DNA from: Cytobacillus firmus
Lineage (GTDB): Bacteria > Bacillota > Bacilli > Bacillales > Cytobacillaceae
Length of the DNA stretch: 64,000 nt
Reading direction: 5' to 3'
Assembly (NCBI RefSeq): GCF_023715565.1
Contig: NZ_JAMBOJ010000020.1
Span: 1 to 64,000, forward strand
The position numbers and the translations under genes are program-made. The notes below the pieces were generated by a model, which was not told where the DNA came from, did no database searches, and saw only the letters and a program-made list of their open reading frames with translations. Below, one piece after another: positions 1 to 7,420 of the stretch. Each line of letters starts with the position of its first letter. The stretch's first letter is position 1.

Positions 1-52
1 GAAATTCACTGCCAAAAAATAAGAATTTAAAGAATTAATACCCTGAAATAAG

Positions 53-126
53 AGAAAGGTGAATTTGAGCGCACTCAAATTCACCTTTCTTACTATCTGA
101 AGCTAGTTTTGTCCCAGCCCCTTTTT
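53..126. repeat. Right part of a GGCTGGGAC-type palindromic repeat
   Basis: A perfect 17-bp inverted repeat with a 4-nt loop (53-69 and 74-90) is followed by GTCCCAGCCCC at 111-121 and a T run. The same terminal sequence closes a complete element at 58441-58606, which begins with its inverted copy. The left end of this copy lies outside the window. It could be a MITE-like element or a transcription terminator between convergent genes. Confidence 0.55.
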
Positions 127-352
127 AGTTCTATGTGCACTTCAAAGTGAAGTCAATTTTTGAAACCGCTCCCAATTGGTAAAAATGGATTATTTTCACA
201 GGTATCCAGCCTTGTAAACTACTCTATTAGTACTTATTTCGCTACACGAAATTTGTCTAAAGAATAGGCAGCATACTCTATTAACTCCCTGTAGCTTCTC
301 TACTAGAATTAATAGTGCAAGATCATCTATCAATTTTGGGGGAATGAATTTC

Positions 353-1417
353 ATGACATTAAAGAAAAAAGTTCTATCCGTTTCACTGACAGGTTTAATG
401 GCATTTGGTGCTGTCACAGCAGTTGGCACGCCCGCAGGTGCAGTAGGAAATGGTCCGGGCACAGGTAATGGATCCATCCAGACTTCTATTCTGCATACCT
501 ATGCCAGTTTAACAGATTATTTAAAAAAACAGGATGCCAAGCAGGAAGCCATGCAGCTGGAAGTCATCGGCCAGACGGTAAAAGGCCGTGATATTCACAT
601 GGCAAAATACATATCCAACACTGAAAATCCAACTATTCTCTTTCTGACTCAGCAGCATGGAAATGAGCAGCTGACAACGGAAGGAGCCTTGGAGTTTATC
701 AAACACCTTGGCACCGGCAAATCAAGCGGTGTTCTAAAAGATGTCAATATTCTCGTCATCCCAATGCTTAACGCAGATGGTGCCATGGGGGATGTGGACT
801 TCTCACTTGATGATTACCTTGCAGATGGCGACCGCCATTTAACCCGCTATAATGCCAATCGTGTGGATTTGAATCGGGAACATGATAAAGACCCAAGCGA
901 AATGGAGCCGGAAGCGCGTGCTCTCCATGTAAACGTGTTCCAAAAATATGATATCGATTACATGATTGATCTTCACCATCAGGGCACTTTAAGTGAAACA
1001 GAAGGAAAGCTTGTATCCGGAAGCATTCTTTATCCGACCAACAGCAATGTAAAGCCGGAGGTTCTTGAAAAATCCAAAAAGCTTGGATCCGTTGTGTTTA
1101 ACACGCTTCACAATACAGGCTGGGGCCACATTGGCAAATATGTCGGCGGCACAGGTGAAAACATTGGCCGAAACGGTGCTGCAGTCCGCTACGACATTTC
1201 CACCCTTCTTTTTGAAATGCGCGGAATGTCCGACCACAACTACGAGCCATACGCGCTTGGACAAAAGAGCAACGGCTACCTTATCAAGCAGACAATCAAT
1301 ACACTTGATGCAACAGTAAGAGCAATTGCAGACGGTTCAATCAATTCTGCTGACACCAGCTTCTGGGATACCCTGCCTGAGCAGACAACAAGACAAAACG
1401 GAGAAAGTGACGAATAG
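353..1417 (+). CDS. M14 family zinc carboxypeptidase, secreted
   Basis: Predicted extracellular metallopeptidase that removes C-terminal residues from peptides or cell-wall peptides. The N-terminus has a lysine-rich start, a hydrophobic stretch and an AGA-type cleavage region, as in a Sec signal peptide. The zinc motif QQHGNE lies near residue 102, an arginine-containing NANRVDLNR motif near 165, the third zinc ligand in DLHHQG near 210, and the catalytic glutamate in LLFEMRG near 290. This is a complete M14 core. An upstream in-frame ATG at 344 is less likely, because the GGGGGA ribosome site (338-343) is spaced correctly only for 353. A terminator follows directly, so the gene is probably monocistronic. 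The substrate cannot be read from the sequence. Confidence 0.85.
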   Translation: MTLKKKVLSVSLTGLMAFGAVTAVGTPAGAVGNGPGTGNGSIQTSILHTYASLTDYLKKQDAKQEAMQLEVIGQTVKGRDIHMAKYISNTENPTILFLTQQHGNEQLTTEGALEFIKHLGTGKSSGVLKDVNILVIPMLNADGAMGDVDFSLDDYLADGDRHLTRYNANRVDLNREHDKDPSEMEPEARALHVNVFQKYDIDYMIDLHHQGTLSETEGKLVSGSILYPTNSNVKPEVLEKSKKLGSVVFNTLHNTGWGHIGKYVGGTGENIGRNGAAVRYDISTLLFEMRGMSDHNYEPYALGQKSNGYLIKQTINTLDATVRAIADGSINSADTSFWDTLPEQTTRQNGESDE

Positions 1418-1428
1418 AATCTCTGCAT

Positions 1429-1455
1429 CCCCGGTAAAGCCGGGGGTGTTTTTTG
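1429..1455 (+). terminator. Rho-independent terminator of the M14 peptidase gene
   Basis: CCCCGG and CCGGGG form a six-pair stem around a TAAAG loop, followed by a T run at 1448-1454. Confidence 0.85.
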
Positions 1456-1699
1456 TTGGGAAAACAGCTATGGGTTGATGTACTTTTCCGGATAAGGTAA
1501 TAGCATTCAGTGATGACCTAAAGCATTTATATGATGAAACACGCCATTGAATTTACAAAAAGAGAATTAAAATGCCTCAAAGAACAGTATAGAACCCCCT
1601 TTTTAAGCAAGGCTATGTTAAAGGTTAATGTTGATTATTGATTACTATCAAAAAAAGTGGTTATAATAAGAACAAACATTCTTAATTAGAGGGTTCAAA

Positions 1700-2729
1700 A
1701 TGAGTAAAGCGTTTAACAATTTATTAAAACATATCGATAAATTATCGCATACAGATAAAGAGCGTGTGTTTCAATGGGTAAAACGCTATGTTGAACCTTC
1801 CGCAACTATTGGTGGTCGCTTAATCGATGAAATGAGGGAAGTGCGTTTTAAAGAAGGTTTTGAATGCCCTCATTGCACTTCAGAACATATTAATCGATTC
1901 GGTAAAGTGAATGGTCGTCAACGCTATCGCTGCAAGGCTTGTCGTAAAACATTTATGGATACTACAAATACAATTCTTTATCGCACTCGCAAAGGTAATG
2001 AGTGGATTACTTTTGTTGAATGTATGTTTAAAGGATATTCCTTACGTAAATCAGCAGAAATTGTGGGCGTTACTTGGGTAACTTTATTCTATTGGAGACA
2101 TAAGTTGTTATCGGCTCTTAAACAAATGGATTTTGAGCAATTTGTGGGTATCGTTGAAGTGGACGAGACTTATTTTTTGTATTCTCAAAAAGGGCAACGT
2201 GGGATTAGTGAACGGAAACCACGCAAGCGAGGTGGTAAATCTACACTTAGAGGGATAAGCAAGGAACAAGTCTGTGTTCTAGTTGCAAGAGACAGAGCTA
2301 AAGCAACCGTTTCGAAAGTGGCTTGTATGGGGCGTGTTGTCAAAACTAAAGTTGACGATATGATTGGCTCTAAACTAACACCAAATAATGTACTCGTAAC
2401 AGACGCTTGGAGAGCCTATAAAACGTATGCGAATGAAAAAGGCTTAGAAACACTACCGCATTAAATCTGACGGTGGAAAGCACGTTATCAGAGGTTTATT
2501 TCATATTCAAAATGTAAATGGACTACATTCACGATTAAAAAATTGGATAAATCGTTTTAATGGGGTAGCTTCAAAATATCTTGATAATTACTTAGCTTGG
2601 TTCTTATTTGTAGATAGCCATAGTAATGAAAGTACAAAACACAATATCAAAGAATTTTTATTGACATCCTTTATATTTGAAATGACAGAAACCTATAAAA
2701 GTTTACGTTTGTCGAAATTCAATATGTAA
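1700..2729 (+). pseudogene. IS1595-type (ISXO2-like) transposase, frameshifted
   Basis: The first 254 codons (1700-2461) give an N-terminal zinc ribbon (CPHC and CKAC pairs near residues 52-80) and the start of a DDE-type domain with VEVDETYF near 150 and VTDAW near 234. The frame then hits TAA at 2462. Reading continues in the +1 frame from 2460 to a stop at 2727-2729, with SDGGKH, GLHSRLKNWINRF and an aromatic C-terminal region typical of the family. The break lies just before the last catalytic region, so the enzyme is probably dead. A small deletion is the simplest cause. I could not find clear terminal inverted repeats or a target duplication. An unexplained 36-codon frame (1531-1641) lies upstream and may be a remnant. 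Confidence 0.8.
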
Positions 2730-2783
2730 TACTCGTTTGACTTTTAGGGCTTTCATCCAAATGCGAGGACTTACAGCGTTAGA

Positions 2784-2820
2784 CGAAATAAAGTTACCAA
2801 ACATCGCTTTGGGAATGTTC
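2784..2820. repeat. 37-bp hairpin repeat, copy 1
   Basis: First of three equal-length (37 bp) related sequences at 2784, 3784 and 4701. Pattern: CRAAATAA, GTT, CCAAA, short loop, TTNGGG. The arms CCAAA and TTTGGG make an imperfect palindrome. It precedes the nucleotidyltransferase gene. Confidence 0.65.
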
Positions 2821-2870
2821 TAGAAGTAATAAATTTATAAATGATACCTACAATATTGATAAAGGAAGAT

Positions 2871-3695
2871 ATGATGCTATCTAAAATTAATAATTTAAAA
2901 ACAAGTTCATCAGATATAAAAGAATTTATTACTAACCTGCAAAAAAACATTTTAGAGATAGTTAATGAAGGTATAATTGGTATCTATATTCACGGTTCAT
3001 TAGCGATGGGGGGATTTAATAAAAGGTGTAGTGATATTGATATCTTGGTCGTTACAAAAGAATCGCTTACAGTCGAAACTAAAAGAAAATTAGGAAAGCT
3101 CTTTTTAGGATGTTCTGGTTCTCCATTTCCTATTGAAATTAGTTTCCTTAATATTCAGCAGCTAAAAGGCTGGCAACTTCCTTGTCCATTTGATTTTCAC
3201 TACAGTGAATTTTGGAGAGAACGATATACAACCGATTTATTGAATGGAACAAACAGATTTTTGAATGATCAAGTTAATACCGATGTAGATTTAGCAGCAC
3301 ATATAACTATCACAAACAAAAGAGGAATTTGTATATATGGTCAACCTATCAAAAGAGTTTTCCCATCAGTACCTTCCTCAGATTATCGAGCGTCAATTAT
3401 GGCTGACTTTAAGGATTGTTTAGAGAATATTGAAGAGGACCCTATTTACTGCACCCTAAATTTAATTAGAGTTTATTGGTACTTAACAGAAGGCGTTATT
3501 TCTTCAAAGCAAGAAGCTGGTAACTGGGGGGTAACTACATTTCCGAAAGAGATGAAAAACACAGTAAAAAAAGTGATTGAATGTTATACATATGAAAACG
3601 ATAGTTATGTTTTCGAGAAAGATGAACTTGTACTATTGAAAAATTATATTTCAAACAATGTAGAGAATTTATTACCTATCGAGGGTACGTCTTGA
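2871..3695 (+). CDS. Aminoglycoside nucleotidyltransferase (AadA/ANT(9)-like, DUF4111 type)
   Basis: Predicted cytoplasmic enzyme transferring AMP from ATP to an aminoglycoside hydroxyl, as in streptomycin or spectinomycin resistance. The nucleotidyltransferase motif YIHGSLAMGGF followed by SDIDILVV gives the glycine-serine loop and the two metal-binding aspartates. The C-terminal half contains NLIRVYWYLTEG and EAGNWG, as in the DUF4111 domain of AadA-like proteins. Length of about 274 aa is close to the family size of about 260. A longer frame opens at 2841, but AAAGGAAG at 2861-2868 points to ATG 2871 or 2874. The gene is more AT-rich than the chromosome around it and sits alone between two 37-bp repeats, which suggests acquisition. 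The exact drug is unknown, and some family members are silent. Confidence 0.75.
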   Translation: MMLSKINNLKTSSSDIKEFITNLQKNILEIVNEGIIGIYIHGSLAMGGFNKRCSDIDILVVTKESLTVETKRKLGKLFLGCSGSPFPIEISFLNIQQLKGWQLPCPFDFHYSEFWRERYTTDLLNGTNRFLNDQVNTDVDLAAHITITNKRGICIYGQPIKRVFPSVPSSDYRASIMADFKDCLENIEEDPIYCTLNLIRVYWYLTEGVISSKQEAGNWGVTTFPKEMKNTVKKVIECYTYENDSYVFEKDELVLLKNYISNNVENLLPIEGTS

Positions 3696-3783
3696 TATCG
3701 AAGTCCCTTGTTCTATTGAAAAAACAATATTCTGATTTTATAGAAGTTTAACTAATATCTAAAATTCAATATATGAATCTATG

Positions 3784-3820
3784 CGAAATAACGTTCCCAA
3801 ATGACACTTAGGGAATATTT
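3784..3820. repeat. 37-bp hairpin repeat, copy 2
   Basis: Copy 2 lies between the nucleotidyltransferase gene and the regulator gene. It shares AATAACGTTCCCAAAT with copy 3 exactly and starts exactly 1000 bp after copy 1. Confidence 0.7.
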
Positions 3821-3875
3821 TTCTTTAACAAGTGTAGAACCAAAAATTGTAGGTTTTTATACGCATATCACATTT

Positions 3876-3916
3876 AAAAGTCGAATCCCTGTACGTTGGG
3901 GAATCGACTTTTTTAA
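3876..3916 (+). terminator. Rho-independent terminator
   Basis: AAAAGTCGA and TCGACTTTT with additional TCCC/GGGG pairing form a long stem around a short loop, ending in six Ts. It would end transcription from the nucleotidyltransferase gene. Confidence 0.75.
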
Positions 3917-3979
3917 TTTTTGTCTGTTGAGTTAACCTTCACATACATTGCCTATTCGTTACTTGACGAAAACAAAAAT

Positions 3980-4016
3980 GTAATATATAGTTTACATAAA
4001 GTAATATATAAATTAC
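3980..4016 (+). promoter_or_regulatory. Tandem operator-like palindromes upstream of the XRE regulator
   Basis: GTAATATATAGTTTAC (3980-3995) and GTAATATATAAATTAC (4001-4016) are two near-identical inverted repeats 21 bp apart, two helical turns. They lie 17 bp upstream of the regulator start, a position expected for autorepression. The AGGTGG ribosome site follows at 4021. Confidence 0.6.
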
Positions 4017-4032
4017 TTAAAGGTGGTCTTTT

Positions 4033-4230
4033 ATGGTTAATAAAGTGAAAATTGCTCGTATTGAAAAGGATTTGACCCAGGCACAACTTGCTCAAAAAAT
4101 TGGGGTTACTCGTCAAACAATCGGATTAATTGAGAAAAACGAATATAACCCAAGTTTGCAGCTGTGTGTTGCAATTGCGAAAACGTTAGACAAAACTTTA
4201 AATGATTTATTTTGGGAGGATGAAAAATGA
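4033..4230 (+). CDS. XRE family helix-turn-helix transcriptional regulator
   Basis: A 65-aa Cro/CI-type DNA-binding protein. The helix-turn-helix spans about residues 14-37 (LTQAQLAQKIGVTRQTIGLI), followed by NEYNPSLQLCVAIAKTL and the LNDLFW ending seen in short YgzD-like regulators. The AGGTGG ribosome site at 4021 fixes the start. The stop overlaps the next gene by 4 bp, so the two are translationally coupled. Two tandem palindromes upstream suggest that it represses its own operon. Two-gene XRE plus membrane-protein units are common in Firmicutes, where the regulator usually controls its membrane partner. The signal is unknown. Confidence 0.85.
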   Translation: MVNKVKIARIEKDLTQAQLAQKIGVTRQTIGLIEKNEYNPSLQLCVAIAKTLDKTLNDLFWEDEK

Positions 4231-4655
4231 ATATTTTAAATTTCTTCGGTCAGGATGAATTCAAGCAGCAACAAATAGCGAGGTTTATAGTTGAAGCTGC
4301 ATTGCTACAATTTATAGTATCCTTTGTAATGATTGCTTTATATGTCTTTACATCCATTGAACCACTATTCCTAATGCTTATTCCATTTGCTTTGTTTTTA
4401 TTTTACTGTATCATTCGCTATATGTTATCCGGAATTGAATTCGCTGATGTATTTACTGAACAAGAGTACAGCAAAATGAAAAAACGAAATTTAAAGTTCG
4501 CTATCTGGATTTTCTTTTTTAATGGTTTGGCATTTTTCTTTATCGAAAAATCCCTATTAGAAAGTTCATTATTCGGACTCATATCAGGTATTCTAATGTG
4601 GGGTATGAATACAATATCCTTAAAAAAATCGTATAAAAAAAATGAGCAATTGTGA
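4227..4655 (+). CDS. Membrane protein paired with XRE regulator (DUF3278-like)
   Basis: A 142-aa protein with four predicted membrane segments at about residues 25-45, 48-67, 90-108 and 112-130, and an amphipathic N-terminal start (FFGQDEFKQQQ). Size, topology and coupling to a short XRE regulator resemble the DUF3278-type partners of such regulators; the family name is an inference from context and not a motif match. No enzymatic motif is visible. Function is unknown. Base composition is AT-rich like the neighbouring accessory genes. Confidence 0.6.
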   Translation: MNILNFFGQDEFKQQQIARFIVEAALLQFIVSFVMIALYVFTSIEPLFLMLIPFALFLFYCIIRYMLSGIEFADVFTEQEYSKMKKRNLKFAIWIFFFNGLAFFFIEKSLLESSLFGLISGILMWGMNTISLKKSYKKNEQL

Positions 4656-4700
4656 TAGTCATTTTTAACAAAGAATTATTCCCATATATACAATCCTATA

Positions 4701-4737
4701 CAAAATAACGTTCCCAAATCAAAGTTTGGGTACAGTT
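4701..4737. repeat. 37-bp hairpin repeat, copy 3
   Basis: Third copy, following the membrane-protein gene. CCCAAA and TTTGGG form its arms. It closes the second repeat-bounded module and runs into a terminator. Confidence 0.7.
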
Positions 4738-4738
4738 T

Positions 4739-4780
4739 AAAAAGGCACAAACGTTGATTTACAGCGTTTCGTGCCTTTTC
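4739..4780 (+). terminator. Rho-independent terminator
   Basis: AAAAGGCAC-AAACG pairs with CGTTT-CGTGCCTTTT with one bulged base; a TTTTCTT tail follows. Confidence 0.7.
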
Positions 4781-5235
4781 TTGTGAACATTTTTTATACT
4801 CTATTTTATACAGGTGGCTCAAATGGTTGAAGCGACTGTATTTGTGCTTATTAGAAGTGTTCTCTATCTTGCATAAAATCGTGTATAAATCTGATTCGCT
4901 AAATAACAACAATTAAATTTAACAGAGCTTTAAGCAAAAGAAGAAACATGCAGCATCAAAAGCAGGTAGACGCCAATTATCCAGAAAATCAAAACAAGCA
5001 GCCTTCACCCGCCAATTAACGCAACTCCCCCCTAGAAATCTCCTTCACTCCCAATCAAACCCCAATCACAAACAATAACCCACGATCCAGCATCAATAAG
5101 AAACCAGCTATTCTCAAAGACTCAAATACTAATTAAATATGAATATACAAACGAAAATCCGGTACACTTTTCTAACGGTTTTCAGTGAAGAAAAGCCCAT
5201 TTATTAGATTTTTATAATTTTCTTTTAATAAGTTG
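4781..5235. other. Noncoding stretch between accessory segment and sulfur operon
   Basis: About 450 bp without a supportable gene. The 4676-4912 minus-strand frame lacks a ribosome site and runs across the terminator and the repeat. A C/A-rich tract with poor coding character lies at 4930-5110. No riboswitch fold was recognised. Confidence 0.5.
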
Positions 5236-5263
5236 TTGACAATTCCTATGTGTATGGTAGGAT
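5236..5263 (+). promoter_or_regulatory. Sigma-A promoter of the yezD-cysH region
   Basis: TTGACA (5236-5241) and TAGGAT (5258-5263) are separated by 16 bp. The position gives a leader of about 65 nt before the yezD-like start. No S-box or T-box motif was seen in that leader. Confidence 0.5.
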
Positions 5264-5334
5264 TAATCTCAACATCACATATTCAAACTAAAAAACGTAT
5301 CCTTTCCTCAACAAAAAAAAGGAGGCGAGCCTCA

Positions 5335-5493
5335 CTGAAACAGGCAGACTGGGAAGAGTTATCTGCTCATTTAAAGCAGATGCTTCAGAACATTAAATTC
5401 GGATCGATCACACTGGTCGTCCAGGATGGCAAGGTTATACAACTAGAGAAGAACGAAAAGGTTCGTCTTCAATCAAATAAGCGCGCTGACTAG
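5335..5493 (+). CDS. yezD: YezD family small protein (DUF2292), CTG start
   Basis: A small cytoplasmic protein of about 52 aa with the conserved core IKFGSITLVVQDGKVIQLEK. YezD proteins sit beside sulfate assimilation genes in many Bacillales; their biochemical role is not established. A longer frame opens at 5233, but the predicted promoter lies inside its start. The only good ribosome site, AAAGGAGG (5318-5325), is nine bases before a CTG at 5335, and starting there gives the usual family length. A CTG start is rare and should be treated as likely, not certain. A terminator hairpin separates this gene from cysH. Confidence 0.75.
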   Translation: MKQADWEELSAHLKQMLQNIKFGSITLVVQDGKVIQLEKNEKVRLQSNKRAD

Positions 5494-5502
5494 AAAAACT
5501 AG

Positions 5503-5555
5503 AGGCGGTCTTTTCAACTGAAGGAATTTCTTCAGTCGGGAAGACTGCCTTTTTT
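5503..5555 (+). terminator. Terminator or attenuator between yezD and cysH
   Basis: AGGCGGTCTT pairs with AAGACTGCCT, with an inner ACTGAAG/CTTCAGT helix, then six Ts. No clear promoter lies between this hairpin and cysH, so read-through or regulated attenuation would be needed to express the sulfur operon from the upstream promoter. Confidence 0.75.
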
Positions 5556-5597
5556 GATTGAAAAGAACACACAGGAACATGAAAGGAGTACTGCAAG

Positions 5598-6314
5598 ATG
5601 AGCACTGCAGTAACATATGAAAACTGGAAGCAAATCTCAGATTCGTTCCCATTTGATGACAAATTTAAAGGCGCGGGCAGCGTGTTGAAATGGGCTTATG
5701 AAAATTATCCTGAAGATAAAATAGTTTATGCGTCAAGTTTCGGAGCTGAGGCCATTGTGCTGATTGACCTCATTCACCAAATTAAGCCGGATGCCCATAT
5801 TGTCTTCTTGGACACAGGGCTTCATTTTCCAGAAACCTATGAAGTGATTGATAAAATGGAAGCCCGCTTTCCAACTCTAAGGATTGAGCGGAAAGAACCG
5901 AAGCTGACCCTTGATCAGCAGGCTGCAGAATATGGTTCAGCCCTTTGGAAAAGAGAGCCGAATTCATGCTGCCAGATCCGTAAAGTGATTCCGTTAAGAG
6001 AAGCGTTAACACCAAAGCAGGCCTGGATCTCCGGGCTTCGCCGGGAGCAGTCTCCGACAAGAGCGAATACTCAATTCCTAAACAGGGATGAAAAATTCAA
6101 GAATATCAAAATCTGCCCGCTGATTCACTGGACATGGGATGAGGTTTGGGCTTACATCAAGGAAAAAGGCCTGCCGTACAACTCTCTGCATGACCATGGC
6201 TATCCAAGCATCGGCTGCTTCCCTTGTACACAGGCAGTCGGTGGAAATGGCGATTCCCGTGCGGGCCGTTGGTCAGGCACAGGCAAAACTGAATGCGGCC
6301 TCCATACGAGCTAA
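5598..6314 (+). CDS. cysH: Phosphoadenylyl/adenylyl-sulfate reductase
   Basis: Reduces activated sulfate (PAPS or APS) to sulfite with thioredoxin-type electrons. The 238-aa protein has the nucleotide-binding ASSFGAE loop near residue 47, the cysteine pair NSCCQIRK near 122, CFPC near 206, and the C-terminal redox-active KTECGLH. The CC plus CXXC pattern marks the iron-sulfur-cluster type, which in Bacillus can use both APS and PAPS. It is the first gene of cysH-cysP-sat-cysC, with 15 bp to cysP. AAAGGAG precedes the ATG. Expression may be controlled at the terminator-like hairpin just upstream. Confidence 0.95.
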   Translation: MSTAVTYENWKQISDSFPFDDKFKGAGSVLKWAYENYPEDKIVYASSFGAEAIVLIDLIHQIKPDAHIVFLDTGLHFPETYEVIDKMEARFPTLRIERKEPKLTLDQQAAEYGSALWKREPNSCCQIRKVIPLREALTPKQAWISGLRREQSPTRANTQFLNRDEKFKNIKICPLIHWTWDEVWAYIKEKGLPYNSLHDHGYPSIGCFPCTQAVGGNGDSRAGRWSGTGKTECGLHTS

Positions 6315-6329
6315 AAGGAGGATGATACC

Positions 6330-7394
6330 ATGCTTACGATTATAGCGGTCACAGTCGGTTTATTTTTCGCCATGAATATCGGGGCAAGCGGAGCAGCAGC
6401 ATCCATGGGAATTGCGTATGGCTCAGGTGTCCTTAAAAACCGCATGATAGCTCTTATTCTTTGCGGGTTGGCCGTTTTCTTCGGGGCATGGCTTGGCGGA
6501 GGAGAAGTGGTTAAAACGATGGGCAGCGGAATCGTTCCCAAAGAGACCTTCACAGTAGCCATAGCGCTTATTGTGATTGCCTCTGCCGCACTTTCACTTT
6601 TTCTGGCAAATATATTCGGCATCCCGCTGTCCACCAGTGAAGTGACGGTAGGTTCTGTTGTTGGTGCCGGAATCGTCTACCAATCTGTATTTGCCGGAAA
6701 GCTTATCTGGATCATGATGTTCTGGCTAATTACTCCCATTGCCGCTTTTCTAATTGCCATAGCGGCGGCCTCACTTTTAAAGAGAAGCTTTATACAGAAC
6801 CTGATTAAAAAGCCTAAAGCTGCTCCGGTTTTAGCCATTCTAGTCGTCTTTATGGGCGTGTTTGAAGCCTTCTCTGCAGGCATGAACAATGTCGCAAATG
6901 CTGTCGGGCCGCTTGTTGGTGCAGGCATTATGAGCACAGGCAGCGGAATTTTCTGGGGCGGCCTGTTTGTCGCTTTAGGAGCTGTCCTCTTGGGAAAAAA
7001 AGTTCTAGAGACGAATGGCAAAAAGATTACCAAAATCCGTCTTGAAGAAGGATGCGTCATCTCAGGGACTGGAGCAGGTATTGTTACAATCGCTTCCGTC
7101 TTTGGAATCCCTGTCCCTTTAACACAAATTACCACATCGTCCATTATCGGCATTGGATTTGTAAAGCAGGGACGTTCAGTCTTCAAGAAGGATATTGTCC
7201 TACAGCTATTGGTCGTATGGGTAGTTTCACCAGTTTTATCGATGGTCTTATCCTATACGCTTATCCAACTGCTCATTGAACATAATGTATATCCGGTGAT
7301 TGCGATGGCCGGTGTCCTTATCTCCGTTTTTGGAGTGAAATTCTTAATGAATCAGGCACCAGCCAATGTGAGCCCGATTACTGAAAAAAAGTAA
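6330..7394 (+). CDS. cysP: Sulfate permease of the PiT family
   Basis: Integral membrane importer for sulfate. The 354-aa sequence has about ten hydrophobic segments and the two internal PiT repeats, visible as MNIGASGAAASMG near residue 16 and GMNNVANAVGPL near 187. It is nearly the same length as B. subtilis CysP, and its location between cysH and sat points to sulfate and not phosphate. AAAGGAGG lies at 6315-6322. Hydrophobic shadow frames on the minus strand are not genes. Confidence 0.9.
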   Translation: MLTIIAVTVGLFFAMNIGASGAAASMGIAYGSGVLKNRMIALILCGLAVFFGAWLGGGEVVKTMGSGIVPKETFTVAIALIVIASAALSLFLANIFGIPLSTSEVTVGSVVGAGIVYQSVFAGKLIWIMMFWLITPIAAFLIAIAAASLLKRSFIQNLIKKPKAAPVLAILVVFMGVFEAFSAGMNNVANAVGPLVGAGIMSTGSGIFWGGLFVALGAVLLGKKVLETNGKKITKIRLEEGCVISGTGAGIVTIASVFGIPVPLTQITTSSIIGIGFVKQGRSVFKKDIVLQLLVVWVVSPVLSMVLSYTLIQLLIEHNVYPVIAMAGVLISVFGVKFLMNQAPANVSPITEKK

Positions 7395-7420
7395 AACTAA
7401 AAAAGAAAGGTTGATGTAAA

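Noticed and set aside
4676-4912. 78-aa minus-strand frame
   Set aside because: No ribosome site, runs through a terminator and a 37-bp repeat, and the composition is not protein-like.
4781-5335. S-box (SAM) riboswitch before the sulfur operon
   Set aside because: Looked for because cysH is linked to the S-box regulon in B. subtilis; the conserved core was not found.
6677-7186. 169-aa minus-strand frame opposite cysP
   Set aside because: Antisense shadow of a membrane protein gene; no ribosome site, and codon pattern follows the real gene.
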